From Sinorhizobium fredii USDA 257 (lineage in GTDB: Bacteria; Pseudomonadota; Alphaproteobacteria; Rhizobiales; Rhizobiaceae): a stretch of 64,000 nucleotides of DNA. Below the pieces are notes generated by a model, which was not told where the DNA came from, searched no databases, and saw only the letters and a list, made by a program, of their open reading frames with translations. The stretch's first letter is position 1; every line of letters begins with the position of its first letter. The position numbers and the translations under genes were made by a program. This document shows positions 38,612 to 48,734 of the stretch, one piece after another. The stretch is from the NCBI RefSeq assembly GCF_000265205.3, contig NC_018000.1, positions 5,737,001-5,801,000 of the forward strand, written 5' to 3'.

Positions 38612-40141
38612 TCAGGCGAAAGACTTGGCGAAGCTGTCGATTGCGGCCTTGAGCTTGCCCTTGACGTCGTCCGAGATCGCCTTTTCCTTGCGGATGGCTT
38701 CCAGCAGGTCCTTGCCTTCCGAACGCAGATAGGAAAGCAGGCCCTGCTCGAACTTGCTGACCTGGTTGACGGGCAGCTTGTCGAGGTAGCCGTTGACGCC
38801 GGCGAAGATCACCGCAACCTGCTCTTCCGTCTTCAGCGGCGAGAACTGCGGCTGCTTCAGGAGTTCGGTCAGGCGGGCACCGCGGTTCAGGAGGCGCTGC
38901 GTCGCGGCGTCGAGGTCCGAGCCGAACTGCGCGAAGGCCGCCATTTCGCGGTACTGCGCCAGTTCGCCCTTGATCGAGCCTGCGACCTGCTTCATCGCCT
39001 TGATCTGTGCGGCGGAACCGACGCGCGAAACCGACAGACCGACGTTAACGGCCGGACGGATACCCTGGTAGAACAGGTCGGTTTCAAGGAAGATCTGACC
39101 GTCGGTGATCGAGATCACGTTGGTCGGAATGAACGCGGACACGTCGTTGCCCTGGGTTTCGATGACCGGCAGAGCCGTCAGCGAGCCGGCGCCATTGTCG
39201 TCGTTGAGCTTTGCAGCGCGCTCCAGCAGGCGCGAATGCAGGTAGAAGACGTCGCCCGGATAGGCTTCGCGGCCCGGCGGACGGCGGAGCAGCAGCGACA
39301 TCTGGCGGTAGGCGACGGCCTGCTTCGAAAGGTCGTCATAACCGATCAGGGCGTGCTTGCCGTTGTCGCGGAAATATTCGCCCATCGTGCAGCCGGCGAA
39401 CGGCGCCAGGTACTGCATCGGCGCCGGATCGGAAGCGGTCGCGGCGACGATGATCGAATACTGCAGCGCACCGCGCTCTTCGAGCACCTTGACGAACTGC
39501 GCGACCGTCGAGCGCTTCTGGCCGATGGCGACGTAGACGCAATAGAGCTTGTCACCTTCCGGACCGTTGTCGTGAATGGCCTTCTGGTTGAGGATCGTGT
39601 CGAGAATGATCGCGGTCTTGCCGGTCTGGCGGTCGCCGATGACGAGCTCGCGCTGGCCGCGGCCGACCGGAATGAGTGCGTCGATGGCCTTGAGGCCGGT
39701 CGACATCGGCTCATGCACCGACTTGCGCGGAATGATGCCGGGCGCCTTGACGTCGACGCGGGCGCGCTGCTTGGCGTTGATCGGGCCCTTGCCATCGATC
39801 GGGTTGCCGAGCGCGTCGACGACGCGGCCGAGCAGTTCCGGACCGACCGGAACGTCCACGATGGCACCGGTCCGCTTGACCGTGTCGCCTTCCTTGATAT
39901 CGCGGTCGGAGCCGAAGATAACGACACCGACATTGTCGGCTTCGAGGTTCAGCGCCATGCCGCGAATTCCACCGGGGAATTCGACCATCTCGCCTGCCTG
40001 AACATTGTCGAGGCCATAGACGCGGGCGATGCCGTCACCGACGGAGAGCACCTGGCCGACCTCGGAGACTTCTGCTTCCTGGCCGAAATTTTTGATCTGA
40101 TCTTTAAGAATTGCGGAAATTTCCGCGGCGCGGATATCCAT
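38612..40141 (-). CDS. atpA: ATP synthase alpha subunit
   Basis: 509 residues, the standard length. Nucleotide site [14 protein letters not shown] and the family signature [17 protein letters not shown] are present. Non-catalytic F1 subunit alternating with beta. The ATG overlaps the atpH stop (ATGA), so the two are coupled. Confidence 0.96.
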   Translation of the reverse strand: MDIRAAEISAILKDQIKNFGQEAEVSEVGQVLSVGDGIARVYGLDNVQAGEMVEFPGGIRGMALNLEADNVGVVIFGSDRDIKEGDTVKRTGAIVDVPVGPELLGRVVDALGNPIDGKGPINAKQRARVDVKAPGIIPRKSVHEPMSTGLKAIDALIPVGRGQRELVIGDRQTGKTAIILDTILNQKAIHDNGPEGDKLYCVYVAIGQKRSTVAQFVKVLEERGALQYSIIVAATASDPAPMQYLAPFAGCTMGEYFRDNGKHALIGYDDLSKQAVAYRQMSLLLRRPPGREAYPGDVFYLHSRLLERAAKLNDDNGAGSLTALPVIETQGNDVSAFIPTNVISITDGQIFLETDLFYQGIRPAVNVGLSVSRVGSAAQIKAMKQVAGSIKGELAQYREMAAFAQFGSDLDAATQRLLNRGARLTELLKQPQFSPLKTEEQVAVIFAGVNGYLDKLPVNQVSKFEQGLLSYLRSEGKDLLEAIRKEKAISDDVKGKLKAAIDSFAKSFA

Positions 40142-40707
40142 CAGCCGACCTCTTTCAGTGCAAGCTTAAGGGTAGAGAGTTTGGTGCGAAGGGAGGTGTC
40201 AATCTGGCGGGACCCGACCTTGACGATCAGACCTCCAAGAATAGACGGGTCGACGGTGACGTTGACCGCCACGTCTTTGCCGGTAACGCCCTTGAGCGTC
40301 GCCTTCAATTCGGTTTCCTGCGCCGCTGTCAGCGCATGCGCCGACGTGACGTCGGCGGTGATTTCGCCACGGTGGCGTGCGGCAATCAGGCGGAACGCCC
40401 TGATGCTGCCTGGCAGCGCGAAGAGGCGGCGATTGCGCGCCACCACCTTGAGGAAATTGCCGACGAGCCCGGAGAAGCCAAACTTCTCGACGAGTGCCGA
40501 AATGGCCTTGAACTGATCCTCGGCAGAAAAGACCGGGCTCACGACCAGGCGCTTCAGGTCGTCGCTGCCGTCAATCAGCGCCTGGACGCGATCGAGATCG
40601 GCACCGACCGCCTCGACCGAACCAGCCTCCAGGGCGAGTTCGAAGAGCGAGGACGCATATCTTTCTGCAACACCGGAAATAAGCTGGGATGTGTCGGCCA
40701 CGGGCAC
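40141..40707 (-). CDS. atpH: ATP synthase delta subunit
   Basis: 188 residues, OSCP/delta family, linking F1 to the peripheral stalk; [21 protein letters not shown] and [19 protein letters not shown] are typical. First gene of the F1 operon. GTG at 40707 with GAGAGAAG close upstream; a second GTG two codons later (40701) is also possible. The F0 genes are absent from the window, as expected in Alphaproteobacteria where F0 is encoded elsewhere. Confidence 0.94.
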   Translation of the reverse strand: MPVADTSQLISGVAERYASSLFELALEAGSVEAVGADLDRVQALIDGSDDLKRLVVSPVFSAEDQFKAISALVEKFGFSGLVGNFLKVVARNRRLFALPGSIRAFRLIAARHRGEITADVTSAHALTAAQETELKATLKGVTGKDVAVNVTVDPSILGGLIVKVGSRQIDTSLRTKLSTLKLALKEVG

Positions 40708-40957
40708 AAGCTTCTCTCAAAATCATCCAAGAGCGTCAGCAGCGGCGAACCGATTACGTAACATCTTGAATTTGCTGCAATAACTCGCAGGCTATCGAGG
40801 CCTTTCGACCCACTTCCCCCGCAATTCGCGGTTCGTCTAGCATAGGATGTTTGGACTCGCAACACGCCAACGGCAGGAATGCGGCATAACACCGCCCCCT
40901 TCGACGGAATTTTGCCGTAAATTCACGTTGCCCGGATTTAGGCTTGACGTGGGCCTG

Positions 40958-41344
40958 TCAGATGAACCCGAAAACATAAGCAAGCGGCAGGATCGCAAGC
41001 GCCGTCTGGACGACGAGTGCTGACCAGTTGAAAAGCGTCGCGCCGTTGTCGCTCATCATCGACAATATGCGGCCGAACGCCGCGAGCGCAAAGGCGGCCC
41101 CGACGGCGAGATAGACCATCGGCTGGGCAAGCAGGATGGCGCCGAGGCCGAGACCCACATGCATGCCGCCCATGGTGGAGCGCGCCTCCGCCAGCCCACC
41201 GCGCCGTCCCTCGGCAATGCCGATACCGGCGGCGCGAAAGGCGAGACGCGGCGCGAAGAGCATGACGAGACCGATCAGCATCGCCGCCCCCGCCGCGCAA
41301 AAAGCCAGGAACTCCCCGGTTTCCGTCGGGATGTAGAACTCCAT
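40958..41344 (-). CDS. Small integral membrane protein (DUF4345-like)
   Basis: 128 residues with about four hydrophobic segments (FCAAGAAMLIGLVMLFA; GLGLGAILLAQPMVYLAVG; ALVVQTALAILPLAYVFGF). The motif GRRGGLAEARSTMGGMHVG between segments resembles DUF4345-type proteins of unknown function. Stands alone between atpH and priA. Confidence 0.7.
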   Translation of the reverse strand: MEFYIPTETGEFLAFCAAGAAMLIGLVMLFAPRLAFRAAGIGIAEGRRGGLAEARSTMGGMHVGLGLGAILLAQPMVYLAVGAAFALAAFGRILSMMSDNGATLFNWSALVVQTALAILPLAYVFGFI

Positions 41345-41466
41345 TGCCGTCCTCGCCCGTTACCCCCTGCGCCCTCCTCCGCATGACGTCGGACAGGTCG
41401 CGCAAAGAGGTCTAGCGCATGTTCTGTCCGATGTGAATCGGCTGAATGGCAAAGAACGAAGTGCCG

Positions 41467-43671
41467 TCACAGAAAACTCTGCGGATCGACATCGAGCTGC
41501 ACGCTGATCGATCCGCGCTCTTTCGGCCCCCCCGCAATCATCGCCTTCACGAAGGACTGCATGTCGCTGTTGCGCCGTCCGTGGACAAGCAGCCGGAATC
41601 GGTGGCGGCCGCGGATCAGTGCGAGCGGCGCTTCCGCCGGCCCGAGGACCGAAATGCCGTCGACGCGCGGAGCGGCGTTGCGCAAGGCGCGTGCATGCCC
41701 CTCGGCATCGCTGCGCGTGTCGGCAGAGACGATGATCGAGGCAAGCCTGCCGAAGGGCGGCAGCGCCGCCCGTTCCCGCTCGTGGGTCTCGCGGTCGTAG
41801 AAGGCGTCCGAATCACCAGACACGATCGCCTGCATTACCGGATGCTGCGGCTGATAGGTCTGCAACAGACCGAGGCTCTTCAGGCCCGTTCGTCCCGCGC
41901 GCCCGGTCACCTGCGACAGCAATTGAAAGGTCCGCTCGGCCGCACGAGGATCGCCATTGGCAAGGCCGAGATCGGCATCGACGATGCCGACCAGCGTCAT
42001 CATCGGGAAATTGTGCCCCTTGGCGACGAGCTGCGTGCCAATGACGATATCCGCCTCGCCGCGGGCGATTGCTTCCAGTTCCAGCCTTAGCCGCTTGACG
42101 CCCATCAGGTCGGAGGAGAGGACGATGGTGCGGGCTTCGGGAAAATGTCGCTCGACCTCCTCGGCGATGCGTTCGACCCCCGGGCCGCAGGCGACCAGGT
42201 GATCGAGCGTGCCGCATTCCGGGCAGGCCTCGGGGGTGCGTTCCGAATAACCGCAATGATGGCACTGGATCTGGCCGCGAAAGCGGTGCTCGACCAACCA
42301 GCTCGAGCAGTCCGGGCACTGGAAGCGATGACCGCAGACGCGGCAGAGCGTCAGCGGCGCGTAGCCGCGGCGGTTGAGGAACAGGAGTGACTGCTCGCCG
42401 CGGCCGATCGCCTTGCCGACCTGGTTCAAGAGCACCGGCGAGAGAAAGCCGCCGCGCTCCGGTGGATGGCGGCGCATGTCGACGATGCCGAGATGCGGCA
42501 GCGCCGCATCGCCGAAACGGGTCGGCAGGTGGATCGGCCTGTAGCGGCCGACCTCGCCGTTCACCCGGCTCTCGACTGAAGGCGTTGCGGAAACGAGTAC
42601 GACCGGAAAGCCGCTGAGCCGCCCGCGCACCACTGCCATGTCGCGGGCATTGTAGAAGACCCGGTCCTCCTGCTTGTAGGCAGGGTCGTGCTCCTCGTCG
42701 ACGATGATCAGGCCGAGCTCCTCGAAGGGCAGAAACAGCGCCGAGCGGGCGCCGGCGACGACGCGCACCTGGCCGGTCGTCACCTGCCGCCACACTTTTT
42801 CGCGCATGCGCGGCGCGAGGTCGGAGTGCCACTCCGCCGGCTTGGCGCCGAAGCGATCCTGGAAACGCTCGAGGAAACTGGCGGTGAGCGCGATCTCCGG
42901 AAGCAGGATCAGCACCTGCTTGCCGGCCCTAAGCGTCGCGGCGACCGCCTCGAAATAGACCTCGGTCTTGCCGGAACCGGTGACTCCATCGATCAGCGAG
43001 ACCGAAAACTTTCTTTCTTCGACGGTCGTGAGCAGGTCGGCGGCGGCCTCCTTCTGCGGCCCCTCGAGGCGCGGCGCCGCGAAATCCGGATCGGGTACGG
43101 CGACCACCGGCGGCGGCGGCATGAACACCGTTTCGAACACGCCCTGTGCGGCAAGTCCGTCGATCACTCCCGTGGAAACACCGGCTGCGTGGGCAAGGCC
43201 GGAGCGGGTCCAGGAGAAGCCATCGCTGGCCGTTGCAAGGACGCGCTCGCGCGCGGCGGTCATCCGTTCAGGGCGCCGCTCGGTCAGACGCAAGGCTTCG
43301 ACCATCGGCTCGGGATCGAAGGCGGTCGGCGCGCGCAGCGCCATGCGGGCGACGAGGCCAGGTGGCGTGATCGTATAGGACGCCACCCAATCGAGAAAGG
43401 CGCGCATGTCGCAGGTGAGCGGCGGGCAGTCGAAGACCTTCTCGATCTCCTTCAGCTTCTTCGGATCGACTGTGCCGTCGTCGAGGCCGTCCCAGACGAC
43501 GCCGACGACAAGCCGCGGCCCGAGCGGCACCTGCACGATCGAGCCCGGCTCGACCGCCATGCCCTCTGGCACCGCATAGGAATAGGGCCTCGGTGCCGGC
43601 ATCGGCACCAGGACGGGCACCACGCGGCGGTCGAAGAGAGCGCCGAATAAATCGGTTGAATCAAGCGTCAT
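41467..43671 (-). CDS. priA: Primosomal protein N' (replication restart helicase PriA)
   Basis: 734 residues. N-terminal DNA-binding domain, then a DEAH-type helicase core with Walker A DGVTGSGKTEVYFE and LIIVDEEHDPAYKQ, a zinc-binding insert with paired cysteines (CRVCGHRFQCPDCSSW; CHHCGYSERTPEACPEC) and the conserved GTQLVAKGHNFP. PriA reloads the replisome at stalled forks. Divergent from the transaldolase-like gene across 177 bases. Confidence 0.94.
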   Translation of the reverse strand: MTLDSTDLFGALFDRRVVPVLVPMPAPRPYSYAVPEGMAVEPGSIVQVPLGPRLVVGVVWDGLDDGTVDPKKLKEIEKVFDCPPLTCDMRAFLDWVASYTITPPGLVARMALRAPTAFDPEPMVEALRLTERRPERMTAARERVLATASDGFSWTRSGLAHAAGVSTGVIDGLAAQGVFETVFMPPPPVVAVPDPDFAAPRLEGPQKEAAADLLTTVEERKFSVSLIDGVTGSGKTEVYFEAVAATLRAGKQVLILLPEIALTASFLERFQDRFGAKPAEWHSDLAPRMREKVWRQVTTGQVRVVAGARSALFLPFEELGLIIVDEEHDPAYKQEDRVFYNARDMAVVRGRLSGFPVVLVSATPSVESRVNGEVGRYRPIHLPTRFGDAALPHLGIVDMRRHPPERGGFLSPVLLNQVGKAIGRGEQSLLFLNRRGYAPLTLCRVCGHRFQCPDCSSWLVEHRFRGQIQCHHCGYSERTPEACPECGTLDHLVACGPGVERIAEEVERHFPEARTIVLSSDLMGVKRLRLELEAIARGEADIVIGTQLVAKGHNFPMMTLVGIVDADLGLANGDPRAAERTFQLLSQVTGRAGRTGLKSLGLLQTYQPQHPVMQAIVSGDSDAFYDRETHERERAALPPFGRLASIIVSADTRSDAEGHARALRNAAPRVDGISVLGPAEAPLALIRGRHRFRLLVHGRRNSDMQSFVKAMIAGGPKERGSISVQLDVDPQSFL

Positions 43672-43848
43672 TTTGCCGTGACCTTGCCACCGCTTTCGGT
43701 TAAAGAAAACTGCACAGCGAACCGTCGCCTTTGCAGGAGCAAGGGTTTGTCACGGTTCCACCCGAGTTTCAACGCGCGCGATTTCCGCCGTGGATTTTCC
43801 CGTGAGCGGAGAGGCGCCTGAACGGCTTAGTGCCAGAGGAAGACTCCC

Positions 43849-44502
43849 ATGAAATTTTTCGTTGATACCGCCGATGTGAAGGAAATCCGGGAACTGAACG
43901 ATCTCGGCCTGCTCGACGGCGTCACCACCAACCCGTCGCTGATCCTGAAGTCGGGCCGCGACATCGTCGAAGTCACCAAGGAAATCTGCTCGATCGTCGA
44001 AGGCCCGGTTTCGGCCGAAGTCACGGCAACCGAATACAGCGAGATGATGAAGGAAGCGGCTGCTCTTGCGAAGATCGCCGACAATATCTGCATCAAGCTG
44101 CCGCTGACGCTTGACGGCTTGAAGGCCTGCAAGGCGCTGACCTCGGACGGCCACCACACCAACGTCACCCTTTGCTTCTCCGCCAACCAGGCGCTGCTCG
44201 CCGCGAAGGCCGGCGCGACCTTCGTTTCGCCCTTCATCGGCCGCCTCGACGACATTGCCGTCGACGGCATGGACCTGATCCGCGAAATCCGCCACATCTT
44301 CGACAACTACGGCTACGAGACGGAAATCCTTGCCGCCTCGATCCGCACCGTCAACCACGTCAAGGAAGCCGCCCTGATCGGCGCCGACGTGGTCACTGCC
44401 CCGCCGGCCACGCTGAAGGCGCTGGTCAAGCACCCGCTGACCGACAAGGGCCTGGAAATGTTCCTCGCCGACTGGGCCAAGACCGGCCAGAAGATCGGCT
44501 GA
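43849..44502 (+). CDS. tal: Fructose-6-phosphate aldolase/transaldolase (small type)
   Basis: 217 residues, the short TalC/FSA-type class I aldolase barrel. [31 protein letters not shown] and the Schiff-base lysine K83 in NICIKLPLT are present. It catalyses either transaldolase transfer in the pentose phosphate pathway or fructose-6-phosphate cleavage; sequence alone does not decide. ATG follows GAGGAAG. A terminator follows at 44532. Confidence 0.92.
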   Translation: MKFFVDTADVKEIRELNDLGLLDGVTTNPSLILKSGRDIVEVTKEICSIVEGPVSAEVTATEYSEMMKEAAALAKIADNICIKLPLTLDGLKACKALTSDGHHTNVTLCFSANQALLAAKAGATFVSPFIGRLDDIAVDGMDLIREIRHIFDNYGYETEILAASIRTVNHVKEAALIGADVVTAPPATLKALVKHPLTDKGLEMFLADWAKTGQKIG

Positions 44503-44531
44503 TCGACACCGAGCTCGCGCACTGTATTACA

Positions 44532-44559
44532 GGGCCTCGCAAAGACGCGGGGCCCTTTT
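44532..44559 (+). terminator. Rho-independent terminator of tal
   Basis: Nine-pair stem GGGCCTCGC/GCGGGGCCC (one T-G pair) with loop AAAGAC, followed by TTTTG, 29 bases after the tal stop. Confidence 0.8.
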
Positions 44560-44615
44560 GTCATTTCACCGGACTTTTGGATTTCTTCCAAATAGCGAAG
44601 TGGGCAGCCGGCGAG

Positions 44616-44870
44616 CTATACTTCCTCGTCATCCGCCGAGGACATGCCGCCCTCCTTGGCGATCTCATAGGCAAGCTTTCCGCGCACGGCCGATTGGACG
44701 AGCTGCAGCGCGCGGTAAAGGTTGGATTTGCCGACGCCGTTCTCGCCGATGAAGAGGTTGACCCCGGTCAGATCCATGCGGATCGATCGCAGCGAACGGT
44801 AGTTCTCGGCAAGCATCGAGCGCAGCAAGCATGGACAAGTCTTAGCCGATCGGCGGCGCCACAGAACCAT
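44616..44870 (-). pseudogene. Truncated AAA/RecF-like ATPase, N-terminal remnant
   Basis: About 84 codons. AENYRSLRSIRMDLTGVNLF and the Walker A FIGENGVGKSNLYRALQLV are the N-terminal signature of a ~370-residue AAA ATPase family (COG4637-like) that continues past EGGM. Here the frame stops about ten residues after GGM (ADDEEV), and the rest of the ATPase is absent. The first ~18 residues look unlike the family. Most likely a gene remnant left by a deletion; a small functional protein is unlikely since Walker B is missing. Confidence 0.7.
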
Positions 44871-44927
44871 CAGGTCCCGATTTTCGTTTCTTCGGCAGAA
44901 GCGCGGGCAGAAAACTGCATAATCGGC

Positions 44928-45842
44928 TTAGCCAAAATGGGGCAGTGCGTTGAAAACGGCGTCGCTATCGCGCGCAAGCTCGAGGACCGTATGGCGCTCG
45001 AGGGAGCGGGTCACTTCCATCGGGTCGCCATCAAGCGCCTCCGGAGGGATGAGATTGCCGACGCGAAAATCGAAAAGGTCGCCCTTCTTGTTCAGGAGCT
45101 CATGGAACACCGTCATGTCGCGCAGTTCCGTCGACCATTTGGCGAACCAATAGAACAGTCCGGAATTGCGCGCGCTCATATGCACCGGCAGGATCGGCAG
45201 GTTGTACTTGCGGGCAAAGCCGACGGCAGAGCTTTTCCAGGGGCGTTCATTGAGGCGCCCATCGGCCCAGTAGGCGATGCGACCGGACGGAAAGAGCACG
45301 GTTGCCTTACCTTCCTCAATCGCCCGGTTGGTGACCTGCAAAGTCTCGCGCGCCTTGAGCTTGCTCTTGTATTCCTCGCGCCATTCGACGGGGATGACCA
45401 TCTCGACGAAACGTGGATTGACGCGGATGGCGTCGCGATTGGCGAAGAACATCATGTCGGGGCGGCGGCTCTTCAAGAGATCGAAAACCGCAATGCCGTC
45501 GGCGATGCCGGTCGGGTGGTTGCTGACGAGGAGAAATCCACCTCGTGCCGGAATCCGCTCCGCCTTGTCGACGCGGATGTCGAGATCGAGCAGCGAGCTC
45601 AAGTGTTCGAAAGCCTGGAAGCCCGGCATATTGGCGACGGAATTGGCGAACTCGATCGCCTTGCGGTAGTTGAGCAAGGTGTGGAGAAAGGGCCGCATCA
45701 CCGGCCACAGAGGATGGCGAACGATCTTCTGGCCGCGCTCGGCGATCAGCGTGTCGACGATATGACCGGGCCGCCCCTGCGAGACCAGCGCAACTGCCTC
45801 TGCAAAATGCGCCAGCGCGCTCGCCGAATCACGTCTCGCCAT
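44928..45842 (-). CDS. Lysophospholipid acyltransferase family protein
   Basis: 304 residues with a PlsC-type domain: FLLVSNHPTGIADGIAVFD (block I, His-x5-Asp rather than the usual His-x4-Asp), FFANRDAIRVNPRF, LFPSGRIAY (substrate-binding block III) and LPILPVHMSAR (block IV). Likely adds acyl chains to a lipid precursor at the inner membrane; substrate unknown. ATG at 45842 chosen, with GGATGGG upstream; a TTG 13 codons earlier is possible. Divergent from xerC. Confidence 0.8.
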   Translation of the reverse strand: MARRDSASALAHFAEAVALVSQGRPGHIVDTLIAERGQKIVRHPLWPVMRPFLHTLLNYRKAIEFANSVANMPGFQAFEHLSSLLDLDIRVDKAERIPARGGFLLVSNHPTGIADGIAVFDLLKSRRPDMMFFANRDAIRVNPRFVEMVIPVEWREEYKSKLKARETLQVTNRAIEEGKATVLFPSGRIAYWADGRLNERPWKSSAVGFARKYNLPILPVHMSARNSGLFYWFAKWSTELRDMTVFHELLNKKGDLFDFRVGNLIPPEALDGDPMEVTRSLERHTVLELARDSDAVFNALPHFG

Positions 45843-45987
45843 GGTCCCATCCGCCGTTGCTGACCGAAGATCGCAATTCAATATGATCGAAGAATGACAA
45901 ATTCCAAGAGGATGTTAGCGAAAACATAAGGGCCCGGCGGCATGCTCGGCAATGGAAAACAGTCAAAGAGCGATCGTCGGACCGACA

Positions 45988-46920
45988 ATGAACGAACTTC
46001 TAGTGATAGGCCATCCCGAGGTGATGGCGGAGCGTCAGCGGTGGCTTGCAAACCTTGCCGAAGAACGCCGCCTGGCCGACAAGACGATCGAGGCCTATGA
46101 GCGGGACACGCGGCAATTCCTGGCCTTTCTAACCGGGCATCTCGCCGGACCGCCCCGGCTCGCAGATATCCGCACGCTCAGGCCGGCCGATCTGCGCGGC
46201 TTTCTCGCCCAGCGCCGCAAGGCCGGCGCCGGCGCGCGCACGCTTGGGCGCGGGCTTGCGGGGCTGCGCTCATTCCTGCGCTACCTCGAGAAAAACGGCC
46301 TTGCCAACGCCGCCGGCGCCGGTGCCGTGCGCTCGCCGAAACAGCCGAAGTCGCTGCCGAAGCCCTTGACCGATCGGGATGCCCTGAAGGTCGTGACGGC
46401 GGATGCGCAGCTTGCCGAGGAGCCGTGGATCGTCGCCCGCAACGCGGCCGTGCTCACCCTCCTCTACGGCTGCGGATTGCGCATATCGGAAGCGCTCGAC
46501 CTGACGCCCGACGATTTTTCAGGGGCGGCGTCGCTGCGCGTCACCGGCAAGGGCGGCAAGACCCGGATCGTCCCGCTGATCGCCGCGGCGATGGAGGCGG
46601 TGGCGACTTACCGGAAACTCTGCCCCTATCATATTGGCTCTGGAGAGCCGCTCTTCCGCGGCGCTCGCGGCGCCAAGCTGCAGCCGGCGATCATCCAGCG
46701 CGAGATGCAGAAGCTGCGCTCTGCCCTTGGCCTTCCCGATTCGGCGACGCCGCATGCGCTGCGCCATTCCTTCGCGACTCATCTGCTCGCCGGCGGCGGA
46801 GATCTCCGCACCATCCAGGAACTGCTCGGCCATGCCAGTCTCTCGACGACGCAGGTCTATACCGGCGTCGATTCGGCACGGCTGCTGGAAATCTATGATC
46901 GAGCCCATCCGCGCGCCTAA
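45988..46920 (+). CDS. xerC: Tyrosine recombinase XerC
   Basis: 310 residues. N-terminal SAM-like core-binding domain (about 10-100) and catalytic domain with all expected residues: Arg in GCGLRISEALDL, Lys in TGKGGKTR, HALRHSFATHLLAGG, LLGHASLSTTQVY (His and the Tyr nucleophile). With XerD it resolves chromosome dimers at dif. An upstream ATG 12 codons earlier (45952) is also possible; the chosen start gives the usual length. It is a housekeeping gene here and not a sign of an integrated element. Confidence 0.92.
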   Translation: MNELLVIGHPEVMAERQRWLANLAEERRLADKTIEAYERDTRQFLAFLTGHLAGPPRLADIRTLRPADLRGFLAQRRKAGAGARTLGRGLAGLRSFLRYLEKNGLANAAGAGAVRSPKQPKSLPKPLTDRDALKVVTADAQLAEEPWIVARNAAVLTLLYGCGLRISEALDLTPDDFSGAASLRVTGKGGKTRIVPLIAAAMEAVATYRKLCPYHIGSGEPLFRGARGAKLQPAIIQREMQKLRSALGLPDSATPHALRHSFATHLLAGGGDLRTIQELLGHASLSTTQVYTGVDSARLLEIYDRAHPRA

Positions 46921-47038
46921 AAGGGGCAAGATCCAAAAACGCTCACGCTTTTTTTCATCCGGCTCTACAATCGCCAGGCTCGCGCGTTAACCAAGCGCGT
47001 TAAGGAAGCTGTGACGGAGGGGGCTTAGTGTCACACTC

Positions 47039-48118
47039 ATGATGACGATGACCAGACCCGTTCGCGATTTCGCGGCCAAGGCGGCCGACGGCCTGTCGTG
47101 GCTGATCGCACTCATGCACGTGCTGTTGGCCGCAAGCCTCCTCGCAGCCTTGCTCTCCGTCTCGGAGGCCGAGGCCGCGGAAGGCGACGACTGCGGTGGC
47201 AGCAATATCCTCGCAGGTCTCGAGCGGTCCGATCCGGCCCGTCTGGCGGCGATACGCCGCGAGGCGGATGCCGTACCGAACGGCAAGGGCCTGCTCTGGA
47301 GGATCGAAGGGCAAGGATTGGCGCCGTCCTTCCTGCTCGGCACCATGCATGTGACCGATCCGCGCGTGCTGGCCATGCCCGCCGGCGGCGCGGAAGCCTA
47401 TGCCGGATCGCGGACCGTCGTCGTCGAATCCGACGAGATCATCGACGAGAGAAAGGCGAGCGCCGCCATCATGATGCGCCCCGATCTCACCATGTTCGCC
47501 GACAACCGGACGATTAACGATTTCCTGGAGCCGAAGGACCGAGCACTTCTCGAAAACGGCCTCAAGGCGCGCGGCATTCCCCTGCCGCTGGTCGCCAAGA
47601 TGAAGCCCTGGATGATCGCCAGCTTCGTCGCCCTGCCGGCCTGCGAATTCAGCCGCAAGGCTGCGGGCGCATCGTTCCTCGACAAGAAGCTCGCCGAGGA
47701 TGCAGTGAGCCAGGGCAAGACGCTGAAGGGACTGGAAAGCCTGGTCGAGCAGCTTTCCGCGATGGATTCGCTTCCCGTCGAGTGGCATCTAAGGGCGCTG
47801 ATCGACACGCTCGCGCTCGGCAAGACGATCGACGACGTGCTGGCGACGATGACCGACCTCTATCTCGCCGGCGACACCGGCATGATCATGCCGATGATGC
47901 GGTCGGTGGCCGAAAAGATCTCGCCCGGCGATCTCGGCTACGCCGATTTCGAGCAGCGAATCATCATCGATCGCAACCGGATCATGTCGGTGAGGGCTGA
48001 ACCCATCCTGAAACAGGGCAACGTCTTCATGGCTGTCGGCGCGCTGCACTTGCCGGGCAAGGAAGGACTTGTCGAACTCCTGCGCCAGCAGGGCTTCACC
48101 CTCACGCCGGTCAACTGA
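47039..48118 (+). CDS. TraB/GumN family protein
   Basis: 359 residues. N-terminal hydrophobic segment (LIALMHVLLAASLLAALLSVSEAEAA), likely signal peptide or anchor, followed by a TraB/PrgY/GumN domain with both hallmark motifs SFLLGTMHVTDPRV near the start and FMAVGALHLPGKEGLVELL near the end. Members are suggested to be metal-dependent hydrolases; the role is not established. Several ATG codons occur at the start. Its last 8 bases overlap the convergent DUF2867 gene. Confidence 0.83.
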   Translation: MMTMTRPVRDFAAKAADGLSWLIALMHVLLAASLLAALLSVSEAEAAEGDDCGGSNILAGLERSDPARLAAIRREADAVPNGKGLLWRIEGQGLAPSFLLGTMHVTDPRVLAMPAGGAEAYAGSRTVVVESDEIIDERKASAAIMMRPDLTMFADNRTINDFLEPKDRALLENGLKARGIPLPLVAKMKPWMIASFVALPACEFSRKAAGASFLDKKLAEDAVSQGKTLKGLESLVEQLSAMDSLPVEWHLRALIDTLALGKTIDDVLATMTDLYLAGDTGMIMPMMRSVAEKISPGDLGYADFEQRIIIDRNRIMSVRAEPILKQGNVFMAVGALHLPGKEGLVELLRQQGFTLTPVN

Positions 48119-48599
48119 CCGGCCGGCGCGCCGGTTCGTTGACTTGAGCGAGCAAGGCCGGAACGATCGCCTTGTGAAAGGGCGTGATCGCGGCGAGATA
48201 GAAATAGCCGAACAGGTTCCTGCGGCGCACCAGCGTCGTGACGCCGATCACCTGGCTGTCGGCCGGCCCGTCGTGCACCTCCACGACGATCCGGAAATCC
48301 AGATGCCGGTCGTCGAGGCCGAGGACCATCTCTCGATCGCTGCCGCTGAGGATCGGGAAGGCACCGACGAGGCTGACATCTCCGGACGGGGCGCCGGCCT
48401 TGAGGCCGAGCGGCGCAACGACGCGATTGCGCAAGGCCAGGAGGCTGCGAATCCAGCGCGGTGCGCTTCCAAGCGCCCGCCGTGCCGCTTCATGCGCCGT
48501 CATGCGTTCGCCGAGAAAGAGAAGCTCATAGCAGTCCGCCCAGTCAGCCCCGGGCAGGCAGGCGTTGGGCAAGCGGGCGGCAACGCTGCGAGGTTTCAT
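48111..48599 (-). CDS. DUF2867 domain protein
   Basis: 162 residues, soluble. ADWADCYELLF, PRWIRSLLALRN, GDREM-like loop and RRRNLFGYFYLAAITPFHKAI fit the DUF2867 family of unknown function, whose members often have a C-terminal half resembling START-like folds. It converges on the TraB/GumN gene with an 8-base overlap. Confidence 0.75.
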   Translation of the reverse strand: MKPRSVAARLPNACLPGADWADCYELLFLGERMTAHEAARRALGSAPRWIRSLLALRNRVVAPLGLKAGAPSGDVSLVGAFPILSGSDREMVLGLDDRHLDFRIVVEVHDGPADSQVIGVTTLVRRRNLFGYFYLAAITPFHKAIVPALLAQVNEPARRPVS

Positions 48600-48687
48600 G
48601 AACGCGTCCTTTCGCTATCGCCGGTTGGCTCCGGCGGCGGTCTGAGGGTGGAGCGTTCATGATTGCGCCGGATGACGACTGAAGGCA

Positions 48688-48710
48688 GGGGGCCGCTTGT
48701 CGCAGCCCCC
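48688..48710 (-). terminator. Hairpin downstream of lpdA
   Basis: Stem GGGGGC/GCCCCC with an 11-base loop, 24 bases after the lpdA stop, with only a weak T run. Probable weak terminator. Confidence 0.4.
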
Positions 48711-48734
48711 GCGCCAATTGTCACACGGGACCGA

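Larger units (their letters stand above)
44503..44927. other. Region between tal and the acyltransferase gene
   Basis: About 425 bases with no intact gene. It contains the tal terminator and a truncated ATPase gene (44616-44870, minus strand). Nothing else is recognised. Confidence 0.6.

Noticed and set aside
38588..40516. Plus-strand frame opposite atpA-atpH
   Set aside because: Shadow of conserved atpA and atpH.
40575..40892. 105-codon minus-strand frame upstream of atpH
   Set aside because: Overlaps the atpH N-terminus in another frame and has no family signal.
45988..46920. xerC as a possible integrase of a mobile element
   Set aside because: It has the length and motifs of housekeeping XerC, no attachment repeats are seen and neighbours are core genes.
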